Of a stretch of 64,000 bases of DNA, positions 8,990-17,879 are shown piece by piece. The first letter of the stretch is position 1. Every line of letters begins with the position of its first letter. The notes beneath the pieces were generated by a model. It was not told the DNA's origin, did no database searches, and worked only from the letters and a program-made list of their open reading frames with translations. The translations under genes were made by a program, and so were the position numbers. The DNA comes from CAVXZE01 sp964615365. Its GTDB lineage: Bacteria; Myxococcota_A; UBA9160; UBA6930. The DNA lies in contig CAZTOU010000009.1 of assembly GCA_964615365.1 (NCBI GenBank), forward strand, positions 70,721-134,720, in the 5' to 3' direction.

Positions 8990-10465
8990 TCAGCGGCGGT
9001 AGGGGACCTCGACGGCGATCTTCACCGGCTCGCCCCGCCGAAGGCGTCGTTCACCGGAGAGACCGTTGGCGATGGCGGTCTCCTCGAGGCTCCAGGCGTT
9101 GCCCGTCCGGCGCGAGAGAGCCGCCAGACTCTCCCCCTCCCGGGCCCTGGCGACGCGCAGCCGGAGCTCGGTGATCCCGCGGCGTTCGCGGTCGCGGATC
9201 GAGCGGAAGCTCTGGGCCGCGTCTCGGAAGCTCCCCTCGTGCTCGCCGAAGCGGTCGGACGGCGAGAATCCCATCAGGCGAAACATCGCGCTCGGATGCG
9301 CGATCCAGGTCCACTCCGCCGCCGCGGGTCCCTGCTCGGTGGGGAGCTCCGCCCCGGCGCGATGAGCCGGGAAACCGCCGATTCGTTCGCCCTTGCCGTC
9401 CCCCAGCTCGAGCTGGTTGTGCTGGGCAAATCGCTCTGCCGCTGCCGCGGGATCCCCGCTCTCGCCCTGGGTCTGGAGCACGAAGATCGCATCGCCATCG
9501 GGAGCCCGCGCGAAGACGGCGGTCTTGGCGTTCTGTGTCTCCCAGCCGCGCGGGAAGTCGATCGCGAAGTCGAGACCGGGGTGCAGGAAGCGCTGCTCTC
9601 GGAAGAGCCCCTGCGCCGGATCGGGACCGATCAGCAGGTCCACCAGCCGCGCGCAGAAGGCAGCCCGCGTCTCCGCGATCGGCGCCGCCTGCGATACGCG
9701 CAGCGACTCTGCCCGGGCGGCGGCGTCGCCGACCCGCTCGTCGGTCATGGGATGGGAGTCGAAGAAGCTCGGGCGTCGCGTCTCACCGGTCCGCTGCTCG
9801 GATTCGCGGCCCAGAGTGCGCAGGAAGCTGGACATCGCCTCCGGATCCCAGCCGGTCTGCGCCGCCAGCCTCTGCCCGACCTCGTCGGCCTGGCGTTCCT
9901 GGTCACGGCCATAGGAGGCGATCAGCCCGGAGCCCGCCACCTGACCGAGCTGGGCCGCTCCCTGGGCGGCGCCCTCACCGCCGGCTGCGGCCGCGGCGAG
10001 GGTGCCGAGGGTGGCGAGGACACCGACGCCGAGGGCGCGGGTCTCCCGCTGCGCGGCGTGGCGGGCGGCCACGTGGCCGATCTCGTGTCCGATCACGTTC
10101 GCCAGCTCGGCCTCCGAGTTCGCGATGGCGAGGAGTCCGCGGGAGACGAAGATGTAGCCCCCGGGAAGGGCGAATGCGTTCGGCTCCATCATGTCGACGA
10201 CGGCGAAGTGGTAATCCACGTCGCGCCTGGGCGAGTGAATCGCCAGCCGTTGGCCGATCGCGTCGACGTAGGCGGTGAGCTCGGGGGATTCGACCAGGCC
10301 CATCTCCTCCGCCACCTGGGCCACCATCTGCTCTCCCAGCCGCGCCTCGCGCTCCGCGGACATCAGCACCAGCTCTCGCCGACCGGTGACGGGGTTGGTC
10401 GCGCATCCCGCCAGGAACCAGAGCAGGTGCGCGGAAAAGAGGCAGATGAGGATTCGTCTGGACAT
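8990..10465 (-). CDS. M48 family zinc metalloprotease lipoprotein with LysM-like tail
   Basis: A 491-residue periplasmic metalloprotease of the M48/BepA-like family, probably involved in outer-membrane protein quality control. It begins with a lipoprotein signal (FLAGC at 17-21) followed by the family hallmark ATNPVTGRRELVLMS. The zinc motif is HEIGH (His127, Glu128, His131), and the downstream QERQADEVG supplies the third ligand region; SHPMTDERV is also conserved. After the protease domain (to about 250) comes a domain of unknown role and a C-terminal segment resembling LysM (about 430-485), suggesting peptidoglycan binding. Its start lies 22 bases from the divergent 77-residue gene. Confidence 0.92.
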   Translation of the reverse strand: MSRRILICLFSAHLLWFLAGCATNPVTGRRELVLMSAEREARLGEQMVAQVAEEMGLVESPELTAYVDAIGQRLAIHSPRRDVDYHFAVVDMMEPNAFALPGGYIFVSRGLLAIANSEAELANVIGHEIGHVAARHAAQRETRALGVGVLATLGTLAAAAAGGEGAAQGAAQLGQVAGSGLIASYGRDQERQADEVGQRLAAQTGWDPEAMSSFLRTLGRESEQRTGETRRPSFFDSHPMTDERVGDAAARAESLRVSQAAPIAETRAAFCARLVDLLIGPDPAQGLFREQRFLHPGLDFAIDFPRGWETQNAKTAVFARAPDGDAIFVLQTQGESGDPAAAAERFAQHNQLELGDGKGERIGGFPAHRAGAELPTEQGPAAAEWTWIAHPSAMFRLMGFSPSDRFGEHEGSFRDAAQSFRSIRDRERRGITELRLRVARAREGESLAALSRRTGNAWSLEETAIANGLSGERRLRRGEPVKIAVEVPYRR

Positions 10466-10487
10466 GCTGTCCAGCTATGCTTAGCCC

Positions 10488-10721
10488 ATGACGAGCGACC
10501 AGGCAGAAGAGCTGCGAGACGACCCCCAGATCGCGTCCCTGACACCCGAGGAGAAGAGGGAGCTCGAGACCCGCCACGTGGTCACGGTCGGCGAGGAGGT
10601 GGTGTGGATCGAGCCGGACGGCCGCATCCGCCGCGAGAAGCTCTCGAGCGTCTACTACATCCGCACGGGGCGCGGGGTCTACCGGGCTAGTCGCATCAGC
10701 AAGGAGGTGGTGGAGGTCTGA
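10488..10721 (+). CDS. Conserved small acidic protein, unknown function
   Basis: A 77-residue soluble protein that I do not recognise. It is rich in Glu, Asp and Arg, has no signal peptide or membrane helix, and after a helical N-terminal third (PEEKRELETR) shows alternating beta-like segments (HVVTVGEEVVWIEPDG, SSVYYIRTGRGVYR). It starts 22 bases from the divergent M48 protease start, so the two share a promoter region and perhaps regulation. The ATG and the lack of a conflicting gene on either strand support it as real, but no function is inferred. Confidence 0.6.
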   Translation: MTSDQAEELRDDPQIASLTPEEKRELETRHVVTVGEEVVWIEPDGRIRREKLSSVYYIRTGRGVYRASRISKEVVEV

Positions 10722-10739
10722 CCAGGCCTGTCCTGGACG

Positions 10740-10753
10740 AACGAACGTTCGTT
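10740..10753. promoter_or_regulatory. Perfect 14-bp TetR-type palindrome
   Basis: AACGAACGTTCGTT is a perfect palindrome 19 bases after the small gene and 225 bases before the acyl-CoA dehydrogenase start. The same 14 bases form the core of an 18-bp palindrome at 28632-28649. The half-site arrangement is like operators of TetR-family regulators of fatty-acid or hydrocarbon metabolism. The matching regulator gene is not in the window. Confidence 0.6.
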
Positions 10754-10978
10754 TGCCTCGTCCGAAGTCCGAATCCCGCCGCAAGATTCCTCTTCTGACT
10801 ACCCCCCGACGCGGGGATTCAGGCACGGATCGCCATCGAGGCAGAAGTGGCCTAATCCTCTCGAGTCGCCCGTGGCCGGCGCCCCCGCGCAGACCGAAAG
10901 GGGTCGACTGCCGACCGATGGATGAGGCGGCGGAGTTCCCGCCGGGAAGCCATCGCCCGAGCTCGAGAGGAGGATGTC

Positions 10979-12136
10979 GTGAGCCCCGCCCCCCCGCTGA
11001 CCGTGCTTTCCGAAGAGGAGCAGATCTTCCAGGCGACCATCCGCGACTTCGCCCGACAGGAGATCGCGCCCCGCGTCGTGAAGATGGACCAACAGGGCCA
11101 CTACGACCCCGAGATCCTGCCGATGCTCTTCGACCTCGGTGTGATGGCGATCGAGACCCCCGAGGATCTGGGCGGAGCAGGCGGCACCTTCTTCCTGAGC
11201 GTGCTCGCCGTCGAAGAGCTCTCTCGGGTCGATGCCGCGGTCGGAGTGCTGGTCGACGTGCAGAACACCCTGGCGGCCAACGCGGTGCTGCGTTACGCCG
11301 GCAACGAGCTGCGGGAGCGGGTGCTGCGGAAGATGGCGGACGGGACGGTGGCGGCGTACGCGCTCTCCGAGGAGGCCGCGGGAAGCGACGCCTTCGCGCT
11401 GCAGGCGCGCGCCGTCGAGGACGGCGACCACTTCGTTCTGACCGGCCGCAAGCTCTGGATCACCAACGCCGGCGAGGCCGGGATCTTCCTGATCATGGCC
11501 AACGCCAATCCCGAGGCGGGCTACCGGGGGATCACCAGCTTCATCGTCGAGCGCGGATTCGAGGGCTTCGAGGTCGGCAAGAAAGAGGACAAGCTCGGCA
11601 TACGCGCCAGCTCCACCTGCGAGCTGATCATGGACGGGGTGCGGGTCCCCAAGGGCAACGTCGTCGGTGAGGTCGGCAAGGGGTACAAGATCGCGATCGA
11701 GACGCTCAACGAGGGCCGGATCGGAATCGGCGCCCAGATGGTCGGTGTCGCCCAGGGCGCCCTCGACGATGCCGTCGCCTACACGGCGGAGCGAAAGCAG
11801 TTCGGCAAGCCGATCGGCGAGTTCCAGGGAGTGCAGTTCCAGCTCGGGCGGATGGCGATGGAGGTCGAGGCCGCGCGGCTGATGGTCTACAACGCCGCGC
11901 GGCTCAAGGATGCGGGCGAGCCGTTCCTCACCCAGGCGGCGATGGCCAAGCTGTTCAGCTCCGAGGTCGCCGAGAGGGTAACCTCGATGGCGGTCGAGCT
12001 GGCCGGAGGCATCGGCTATACCAAGGAGTACCCGGCCGAGAAACGCTATCGCGATGCGAAGATCGGGAAGATCTACGAGGGCACCAGCAACATGCAGCTG
12101 CAGACGATCGCGAGACAGGTGCAGCGGGGGGCGTGA
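10979..12136 (+). CDS. Acyl-CoA dehydrogenase (short/branched-chain type)
   Basis: A 385-residue FAD enzyme introducing an alpha-beta double bond into an acyl-CoA and passing electrons to electron-transfer flavoprotein. It has the usual N-terminal helical, middle beta and C-terminal helical domains; FAD/substrate motifs AYALSEEAAGSD and LWITNAGEAG; and the catalytic base Glu367 in IYEGTSN, the position used by short-chain and short/branched-chain enzymes. I chose GTG at 10979 because AGGAGG lies about 6 bases upstream; 19 upstream codons are open but not family-like. The palindrome at 10740-10753 suggests TetR control shared with the molybdenum enzyme at 25.6 kb. The chain length used is unknown. 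Confidence 0.93.
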   Translation: MSPAPPLTVLSEEEQIFQATIRDFARQEIAPRVVKMDQQGHYDPEILPMLFDLGVMAIETPEDLGGAGGTFFLSVLAVEELSRVDAAVGVLVDVQNTLAANAVLRYAGNELRERVLRKMADGTVAAYALSEEAAGSDAFALQARAVEDGDHFVLTGRKLWITNAGEAGIFLIMANANPEAGYRGITSFIVERGFEGFEVGKKEDKLGIRASSTCELIMDGVRVPKGNVVGEVGKGYKIAIETLNEGRIGIGAQMVGVAQGALDDAVAYTAERKQFGKPIGEFQGVQFQLGRMAMEVEAARLMVYNAARLKDAGEPFLTQAAMAKLFSSEVAERVTSMAVELAGGIGYTKEYPAEKRYRDAKIGKIYEGTSNMQLQTIARQVQRGA

Positions 12137-12214
12137 GCCCGCCGTGATACAAGAGAGAGCCTCGGCCAGAATGGATTCGACGCCGAGCGTCGACGAAATA
12201 TGAGGAGAACCCCC

Positions 12215-12727
12215 ATGTCGCGACCCTACCCCTCCGTTCTCTTGCTGGCGGCCCTGCTCGTCACGAGCGTCCTGCTCCTGCTGGCCGCCGGCTGTGGAGG
12301 AGAGAGTGAGGAGCAAGAGCTCGCGGATGCAACCGCCGCCGTCGTCGAGAAACGGGGCGCCGTGGAGGAAGCCCGCGCAGAGGTGGAGACCCGGCAGCAA
12401 GCGGTGGATGAGTTACAGAAGGAGCTGGAGGCGGCGATAGGGGAGCTGCAGATCCGCGAGCAGGCCCTCGCCGAGGCCGAGTCGCACGTCGGTCTCAAGG
12501 CGACAGACGCCACGCTCTTCCGAAGTGTCCAGCGGCGCCTCCTCGACGATGATGAGCTCAGCGACCTGGCCATCGCGGCAGAGGCAAAGCGGGGCACCAT
12601 CACGCTCCGGGGCACGGTGCCCGACGAGGAAGCTCGGGCGCGCGCGGAGGAGATCGCGCAAGCCACGCCTGGCGTCTTCTCCGTCGAGAACCTGATCGAG
12701 CTGGAGTCCACGCCGGAAGCGGAGTGA
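12215..12727 (+). CDS. BON-domain lipoprotein with coiled coil
   Basis: A 170-residue lipoprotein. A signal sequence ends in LLAAGC, giving a lipid-anchored Cys. Next is an Ala/Glu-rich coiled coil (about 35-90) and a C-terminal BON domain (about 100-165) with the GTITLRGTVPDEEAR and GVFSVENLI segments, as in OsmY. BON domains bind membranes or phospholipid and occur in envelope-stress proteins. The ATG at 12215 has GAGGAG seven bases upstream; an earlier ATG at 12200 overlaps that site and is rejected. Its last bases overlap the sixA start (GTGA), so the pair is probably co-translated. Confidence 0.8.
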   Translation: MSRPYPSVLLLAALLVTSVLLLLAAGCGGESEEQELADATAAVVEKRGAVEEARAEVETRQQAVDELQKELEAAIGELQIREQALAEAESHVGLKATDATLFRSVQRRLLDDDELSDLAIAAEAKRGTITLRGTVPDEEARARAEEIAQATPGVFSVENLIELESTPEAE

Positions 12728-13239
12728 AGACGCTCTATCTGCTGCGCCACGCGAAGTCTTCCTGGGGAGATCCCGGTCTGGATGACCACGGCCGCCCCCT
12801 CGATGGCCGGGGAGCGCGGGGGGCCACGGTGATGGGCGTCCACTTCGCACAGCAGGAGTACCAACCGTCGCTGGTGCTGTGCTCGTCGGCCAGGCGGACT
12901 CGGGAGACGCTCGACCTCCTCCTCCCCCATCTGCCGGTCCGTCCCGAACTGCTGATCGAACGACGGATCTACCTCGCGAGCGGCGGTCAGCTACTGGCGA
13001 GGTTGCAGGAGGTCGACGACGGAACCTCTCAGGTCCTGCTGATCGGCCACAACCCCGGCATCGCCGATCTGGCCCAGGGCCTGGCGGGCAGCGGACCGCG
13101 CGACCCGCTCCGCCGCATGGCGGCGAAGTTCCCCACCGCCGCGCTGGCGGTCTGCGAGTTCGATCTGGACCGCTGGCGCGACCTCGCTCCCGAGAGCGGA
13201 CGCCTGCTCGACTTCACGACCCCGAAGGACCTGGTGTAG
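12724..13239 (+). CDS. sixA: SixA-type histidine phosphatase
   Basis: A 171-residue phosphohistidine phosphatase of the SixA branch of the histidine phosphatase superfamily. The catalytic RHA motif is at the N-terminus (LYLLRHAKSSWGD) and the second catalytic His is in LIGHNPGI; the short length without a large insert fits SixA rather than phosphoglycerate mutase. SixA in E. coli acts on the histidine phosphotransfer protein of a phosphorelay or NPr; the partner here is not known. The GTG start overlaps the stop of the BON lipoprotein gene. The stop lies 2 bases from the convergent secreted-protein gene. Confidence 0.85.
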   Translation: MKTLYLLRHAKSSWGDPGLDDHGRPLDGRGARGATVMGVHFAQQEYQPSLVLCSSARRTRETLDLLLPHLPVRPELLIERRIYLASGGQLLARLQEVDDGTSQVLLIGHNPGIADLAQGLAGSGPRDPLRRMAAKFPTAALAVCEFDLDRWRDLAPESGRLLDFTTPKDLV

Positions 13240-13241
13240 GA

Positions 13242-15416
13242 CTAGCCGGCGTTTCTCATCAGCTCTCGACTGCGGCCGCCGATCGCACTGCATCTTCGCG
13301 TCCGCTGGAGCCAGATCATCGGGAGTGCGAGCAGTACCATCCCGGCACTGCTACCGCATTGTGTAGAAGAGCCGGGCGACTCCGATCTATCCCACGCTGC
13401 CATGCACTGTGGATCGGGACCGCCCAGGCCGGCGCCGTCCCAATCCGCCAGTGCGGGATCGTCGTTGTCGGCGTTGTCAACTCCGTCATCGCACTCGGGA
13501 TTCTCGGTCATCCAGCTGGGGTTTCTGCAGCCGATGTCCGCCGGGTAGTCCGCGGCACCGTCCGTGTCGTCGTCCGCGCCGTTGTCACAGACCAGGGTTG
13601 GGTCGCGCTCCGACAGGTCCGAGGCATCCGCGCAGCCCGGGTCGGCGGGCTCTGCCTGAGGACCGCCGTTCCAGTCGACGTGTCCGTCTCCGTCATTGTC
13701 GATGCCGTCGTCGCACTCCGCGGTGGCAACCAGTCCGTAGGCAACTCCGGCGAAGTTTTCGTTGCCGTTGCCCGTCCAGCGTACGATCAGTGGCGAGTCG
13801 GGAATCGGAGGCAAGGGATCGGGAGGCGAGAGGAGAAACACGAAGCCGATCTCCGCTCCACTCGCCCGCGACTGTTCCGGGCCGAACGCGAAGAGCTTCC
13901 AGCCCAGGAAGTCTTCGAGGTCGCCGCTGGCTTCGGCCACCAGGTACTCGGCCCCAGTCTCCCAGAGCCAGCGGCGGAGCGGCGGCTGGCTCGGGTCCAC
14001 CTCGGGTGCCAGCGTCGTGATGCTCAGCGTACCTGCGACGTTGCTGCAGGCGAGCGGATTGGCAAAGGAGCAGCCGTCGAGACGGAATGGATCGTCGGGG
14101 TCGAATTCGGTGATCTGGATGTCGTCGAGGTCTGCAGCGAAGGAGAGAGCGACCAGTGACACGAGGTGGTTCCAGGAAAACACCGCCATCTCGCTGGCCC
14201 ACTCCTGTCCCGTGAAGGGATGGACGCGCGTCCCATCGTCGCTCGTGGCGCCCTCGAAGAAGCCGGCCCCGGTGGTGCCGCCGTCCTCAGTGGGGTCGTA
14301 GTCGGCGTCGGCTGGCCCCCGGCAGCCGGGGAGGAGGGAGGTCGTGCCCTCATCGTAGCGAGCGCAGACCGGCTCCCCTGCGAAGCCCACGGTTCCGGGC
14401 TGAGGGAGTGCCGGATCCGACGTATCCCAGCCACTCGACCCGCAGGCTCCTCCCAGGCGCGGAAAGGACTGAAACAGGGAGCTCGCTTCGGTCCTCATCA
14501 AGCCCCGGCCGGTGAGGAAACTCGGTCCGTGGATGTCGCAGTTGTTGCCGTAGAAGGGGCCGCAGGCAAACAGTGCCTCCTGCTGGTCGGTCAAATGCCT
14601 CGAGAGTCCGAATTGTGTGAAGATTGCCTGAAACGGTTCCGGATGCATCGAAGGGCTCGGGGCAGGGCCGTCATGGGGGTTGACGACCAGCGGAACCAGG
14701 GGAGTCTGGTAACCGCCCAGCCACGGGTTGCCGTCCGTCATGGCCTGCATCGCCGCTGTGGTGGAATCATTCCAGCCAGCCACCGGTTCAGCCAGCGCAA
14801 GAAACAGCCCCCCACCGGCGATGAGGCTCTCCGCGTTGGGATCCTGGCCCGACATGAGCAAGGCAAGCGACTGGGCGAGTGTGGGTGAGGCGGGTGCGGT
14901 CGGGTCGGCGATTAGCTGGCTGTTGTAGACATCTTGGCCGCAGGCCTCCGGGTCGAGTGAGGTGAGGCCTCTCGTAGTCGCGCAGACCGCATCGAACGCG
15001 TTGGTGTTGATGACTGTCGGGTCTTCCTCACGCCAGCACTCGGGCTCGAGTCCGGTCGGGCAGCCAGCCTCAGGTGAGGCGCCCCCCTCGATCGGGCGGC
15101 CGCTCGTCGGATCGACCCTTCGGACTTCATTGCTCCGGACCCCCGAGGCGGTGAGAGAGTCCGGTCCGACGCTCAACGAGATGCTCCCCGGCCCCCCTCC
15201 TCCGCCTCCCATTCCTGGATAGACGTGAAAGTCACCGGACGGCGTGGGGGCGAGCTCGAGGAACGGCTGGCCACAGGTCGACAACTCGACGAGTCGGACC
15301 TCGCCCTCCATCTCTTCCAGAATCGAGGCTTGGCCGGCGCTCGAGAAGCCGAGAGCAAGCACTGCCACGACCCACGCCAGAACGACCAATCGGATCTCCC
15401 CGGTGAAACGGCTCAT
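13242..15416 (-). CDS. Large secreted Cys/Asp-rich protein with C-terminal sorting tail
   Basis: A 724-residue exported protein of unknown function. It has a signal peptide (hydrophobic stretch, then SSAGQAS), a long Cys-containing region without a recognised domain, and from about 600 several Cys-Asp-Asp-Gly-(Ile/Val)-Asn repeats of the kind written CDDGIDNDGDGHVDW, typical of calcium-binding-like stalks in Myxococcota and relatives. The end has Cys687-Gly, a hydrophobic helix (VLLALPMIWL) and Arg-rich residues, like MYXO-CTERM tails; about 16 further residues follow. The same architecture recurs at 34628. Its start overlaps the stop of the NTF2-like gene by four bases (ATGA). Confidence 0.8.
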   Translation of the reverse strand: MSRFTGEIRLVVLAWVVAVLALGFSSAGQASILEEMEGEVRLVELSTCGQPFLELAPTPSGDFHVYPGMGGGGGGPGSISLSVGPDSLTASGVRSNEVRRVDPTSGRPIEGGASPEAGCPTGLEPECWREEDPTVINTNAFDAVCATTRGLTSLDPEACGQDVYNSQLIADPTAPASPTLAQSLALLMSGQDPNAESLIAGGGLFLALAEPVAGWNDSTTAAMQAMTDGNPWLGGYQTPLVPLVVNPHDGPAPSPSMHPEPFQAIFTQFGLSRHLTDQQEALFACGPFYGNNCDIHGPSFLTGRGLMRTEASSLFQSFPRLGGACGSSGWDTSDPALPQPGTVGFAGEPVCARYDEGTTSLLPGCRGPADADYDPTEDGGTTGAGFFEGATSDDGTRVHPFTGQEWASEMAVFSWNHLVSLVALSFAADLDDIQITEFDPDDPFRLDGCSFANPLACSNVAGTLSITTLAPEVDPSQPPLRRWLWETGAEYLVAEASGDLEDFLGWKLFAFGPEQSRASGAEIGFVFLLSPPDPLPPIPDSPLIVRWTGNGNENFAGVAYGLVATAECDDGIDNDGDGHVDWNGGPQAEPADPGCADASDLSERDPTLVCDNGADDDTDGAADYPADIGCRNPSWMTENPECDDGVDNADNDDPALADWDGAGLGGPDPQCMAAWDRSESPGSSTQCGSSAGMVLLALPMIWLQRTRRCSAIGGRSRELMRNAG

Positions 15417-15835
15417 GGCGTCTCTCCCTTGGTTCTTTCAGAGGTGGACGGATGATCGAGGAGCTCGGACCGGTCGAAGAAGACGTGGTTCGCGTAGATC
15501 AGGCCGTCGCGGAGCTGGACGGTGCAGACGCCGTCTGCCTCCACGGTGTCTTCGCCGACCGGGATCGAAGCGTGCCAGAGGTTGAGAAAGCCATCCTGCA
15601 TCGGGATGGAGCCGCGGTGCACCCACACCCACTCCGGGTTCCTGGCCAGGAGCCTGGTGAAGTACGCCAGCAGGGCCTCGTGACCTCGCACGCCCTCCGG
15701 GATCGCCGGGTCCGAGTAGACCGCATCCGAGGTGTAGAAGGAAGCGAGCAGCTCGGGGCGGTTTCCAGTCCAGGCGGGGAGCCACTTCTCCGCGAAAGCC
15801 CGCGCATCGTCCGCATTCAGCCCCTGGAACTTCAT
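15413..15835 (-). CDS. SnoaL/NTF2-like domain protein
   Basis: A 140-residue soluble protein with the cone-shaped NTF2/SnoaL-like fold: an N-terminal helix pair with AWTGNRPELLASFYTSDAVY, then VRGHEALLAYFTRLL, then beta strands including WVWVHRGSI and VCTVQLRDGLI. Members include polyketide cyclases, ketosteroid isomerase relatives and non-enzymatic proteins; I see no clear catalytic signature that chooses between them. It has no signal peptide. The gene precedes and overlaps by four bases the large secreted protein gene, an odd partnership of a cytosolic-looking and an exported product. Confidence 0.75.
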   Translation of the reverse strand: MKFQGLNADDARAFAEKWLPAWTGNRPELLASFYTSDAVYSDPAIPEGVRGHEALLAYFTRLLARNPEWVWVHRGSIPMQDGFLNLWHASIPVGEDTVEADGVCTVQLRDGLIYANHVFFDRSELLDHPSTSERTKGETP

Positions 15836-15953
15836 GGACCCTGCCCCCTCCGCCCGATCCGAGGCCGCTCCGCTGCGACCGGCGTCGAGCCTACCATCGG
15901 CGCGGCCCTCGAGCCGGGCTCGGCTGCATCCGCGCGCCGGACCCGGGCCGCGA

Positions 15954-15991
15954 TTGGATGATTAACTACCTGAATTTAAAGGCTTTTCAGG
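15954..15991 (+). promoter_or_regulatory. AT-rich promoter-like region before HD-GYP gene
   Basis: TTGGAT (15954-15959) and TTTAAA (15975-15980) lie 15 bases apart in an unusually AT-rich patch. CCTGAA at 15969-15974 pairs with TTCAGG at 15986-15991, so the site may also be an operator or hairpin. It is 135 bases before the HD-GYP start. Confidence 0.25.
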
Positions 15992-16125
15992 AACGGGGAG
16001 CCGCCGATCGGGGACTCCGAGCCTCCGCACCCCTCCCGATGGTCGCGCCGACAGGCTTCAGCCTCTCCGAGGAAATACCGATACCCCCTCTGCGCCACTG
16101 TGCGCGGAGACCCGGGAGTCTCTCC

Positions 16126-17403
16126 ATGAAGACCAGCAAGCTGTCGATCTTCTCGCACTCACTCGATCGCACCGCGGTGCTGGTATACGCGCTCGGTGCG
16201 GGAGTTCCCCTGGCTGCCCTGGCCTATGTGGTCCAGCGCTACGTCCTCCCGGAGATACCGGACGGGCCCTTCGCCATCGGTCTCGTCTGCCTGGTCGTCT
16301 CCATCGGTGCCCTCTCCCTCGGCTCCTTCCTGGTTCTGCAGCGGGTCTCCCACCAGTCCCTGAACCACCTCGACGAGCAGAACCAGCGACTCAAGACCAT
16401 GCTCGAGGCCGCGCGCTGGGTCGCCGATGCCCCCTACGGAGACGAGGTCCTGCGCGCCATCGTCACCTGCGCCATCCGGCTCGGCGACGGGGCCGCCGCC
16501 TTCCTGCTGACCCGCGAGAAGCAGGACGAGCCCCCGACCCTGGCGGGGAGCGCCGGGGAGGAAGCGGGGGCGATCTACTCGCGAATCGACCCATCGCTCG
16601 CGACCCTGATCGAGCCCGCCCTCGCCACCGGCCGTCCCATGCTCTGGTCCGGTGCCGACGCCGCCCAATTCGGGATCCACGCCCTGGCGGTGGTGCCGCT
16701 CCTGGATGGAGAGGCCACGGTGGGCGTATTGATGGTCGCCCGGGGGGAAGGAGCGGAGGACTTCGACGAGAGCCACCTGAACGCTCTCTCGACCCTCGCC
16801 ACCCTCGCCGGAGTCGCCCGACACAACGCCGATCTTCGCGACTCGCAACGCAACTTCTTCGTTCACCTGACCGAGATCCTGATGAGTGCCCTCGACCTGC
16901 ACGTGAATACGCAGACGGGGCACGCGCGACGGGTGGCCCACATCGCCAACCGGATCGGAAGGAAGATGGGCTTCGAGGGACAGGACCTCGAGAGACTCCA
17001 CTTCGGCGCGCTGCTCCACGACATCGGGATGCTCAAGATCGACTTCCGCGACGAGGACCCGGCGTTGAGCCGCCGGCATCCATCGCTCGGCAGCCAGATG
17101 CTGAAGCCGATCCGACTCTGGGAGGATCTCGCGCCGATCGTGCTGCATCACCACGAGTGGTTCGATGGCACCGGCTACCCGGAGAAGATCGCAGGAGAGG
17201 AGATCCCTCTGGAGTCGCGCATCATCGGTCTGGCGGAAGCCTTCGACAGCATGACCAGCGAAGAGAGCTACAAGGATGCGATCGGGTCCGACGAGGCGCT
17301 GCGCCGCATCCAGGCGGGCGCCGGTAGCCAGTTCGATCCAGAGATCGCCGCGGTCCTGGTCGAGCTGATTCGCGAGGACGCCTTCTCCAGTCTCTCGACA
17401 TGA
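16126..17403 (+). CDS. Membrane GAF / HD-GYP cyclic-di-GMP phosphodiesterase
   Basis: A 425-residue signalling protein predicted to hydrolyse cyclic di-GMP. Two membrane helices (about 18-38 and 48-71) are followed by a coiled coil and a GAF-like sensor domain (about 90-235), then an HD-GYP domain. The metal-binding His298-Asp299 is in LLHDIGML, and HHHEWFDGTGYP ends in the Gly350-Tyr351-Pro352 signature. ATG 16126 follows GGGAG; 56 upstream in-frame codons are rejected as non-conserved. Because the enzymatic motifs are intact I expect activity. It is transcribed alone, with a small membrane protein gene following. Confidence 0.9.
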   Translation: MKTSKLSIFSHSLDRTAVLVYALGAGVPLAALAYVVQRYVLPEIPDGPFAIGLVCLVVSIGALSLGSFLVLQRVSHQSLNHLDEQNQRLKTMLEAARWVADAPYGDEVLRAIVTCAIRLGDGAAAFLLTREKQDEPPTLAGSAGEEAGAIYSRIDPSLATLIEPALATGRPMLWSGADAAQFGIHALAVVPLLDGEATVGVLMVARGEGAEDFDESHLNALSTLATLAGVARHNADLRDSQRNFFVHLTEILMSALDLHVNTQTGHARRVAHIANRIGRKMGFEGQDLERLHFGALLHDIGMLKIDFRDEDPALSRRHPSLGSQMLKPIRLWEDLAPIVLHHHEWFDGTGYPEKIAGEEIPLESRIIGLAEAFDSMTSEESYKDAIGSDEALRRIQAGAGSQFDPEIAAVLVELIREDAFSSLST

Positions 17404-17509
17404 GAGGGCGCCAAGCCGTGGATCCTGCCAGGGCGTGAATCCGCAAAAACCGGACGCAGGTGTGAACTACTTCATTCCTCCGGCGCGAGGGATCCGTCAC
17501 CCTCCGAGC

Positions 17510-17770
17510 ATGGAGTGGTTGAGTATGGAGCCCCGCTCGGAGCATCGCGCCTCGCGTCCCTGGATCTACGCCTCCCTGGCCGTCCTGCTGGCGGCCATGA
17601 CCACCTGGGCACTCCACGTCACTCAGGACACCTGGCGTCCCCCGGCCATCGCAGCCCCCGAGAGGCAGAGCGTCGCGGAGGCGTCGAATCCGGAGATCGA
17701 AGCTCTCGAGGCCGAGCTGGCGCGAATCCAGAAGCGCCTCGACGAGCTTCGCGCGGAAGCCCGCCCCTGA
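17510..17770 (+). CDS. Small single-pass membrane protein with coiled coil
   Basis: An 86-residue protein I do not recognise. One membrane helix (WIYASLAVLLAAMTTWALHV) is followed by a periplasmic or cytosolic tail with a charged heptad-like helix (EIEALEAELARIQKRLDELR). No good ribosome-binding site decides between ATG 17510 and ATG 17525, and the frame is open further upstream. It sits between the HD-GYP and acyltransferase genes on the same strand. Confidence 0.5.
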   Translation: MEWLSMEPRSEHRASRPWIYASLAVLLAAMTTWALHVTQDTWRPPAIAAPERQSVAEASNPEIEALEAELARIQKRLDELRAEARP

Positions 17771-17879
17771 GCTGATCCGGCTTCGGCTCCGGAGCGGGAA
17801 CGCGGCGCCTCCTCTCTCCTCCGACCCCCCGGAGGGCAGGTGCGCTTCACCGATCGACGGGAGCCTGTAAGATCCGGAG

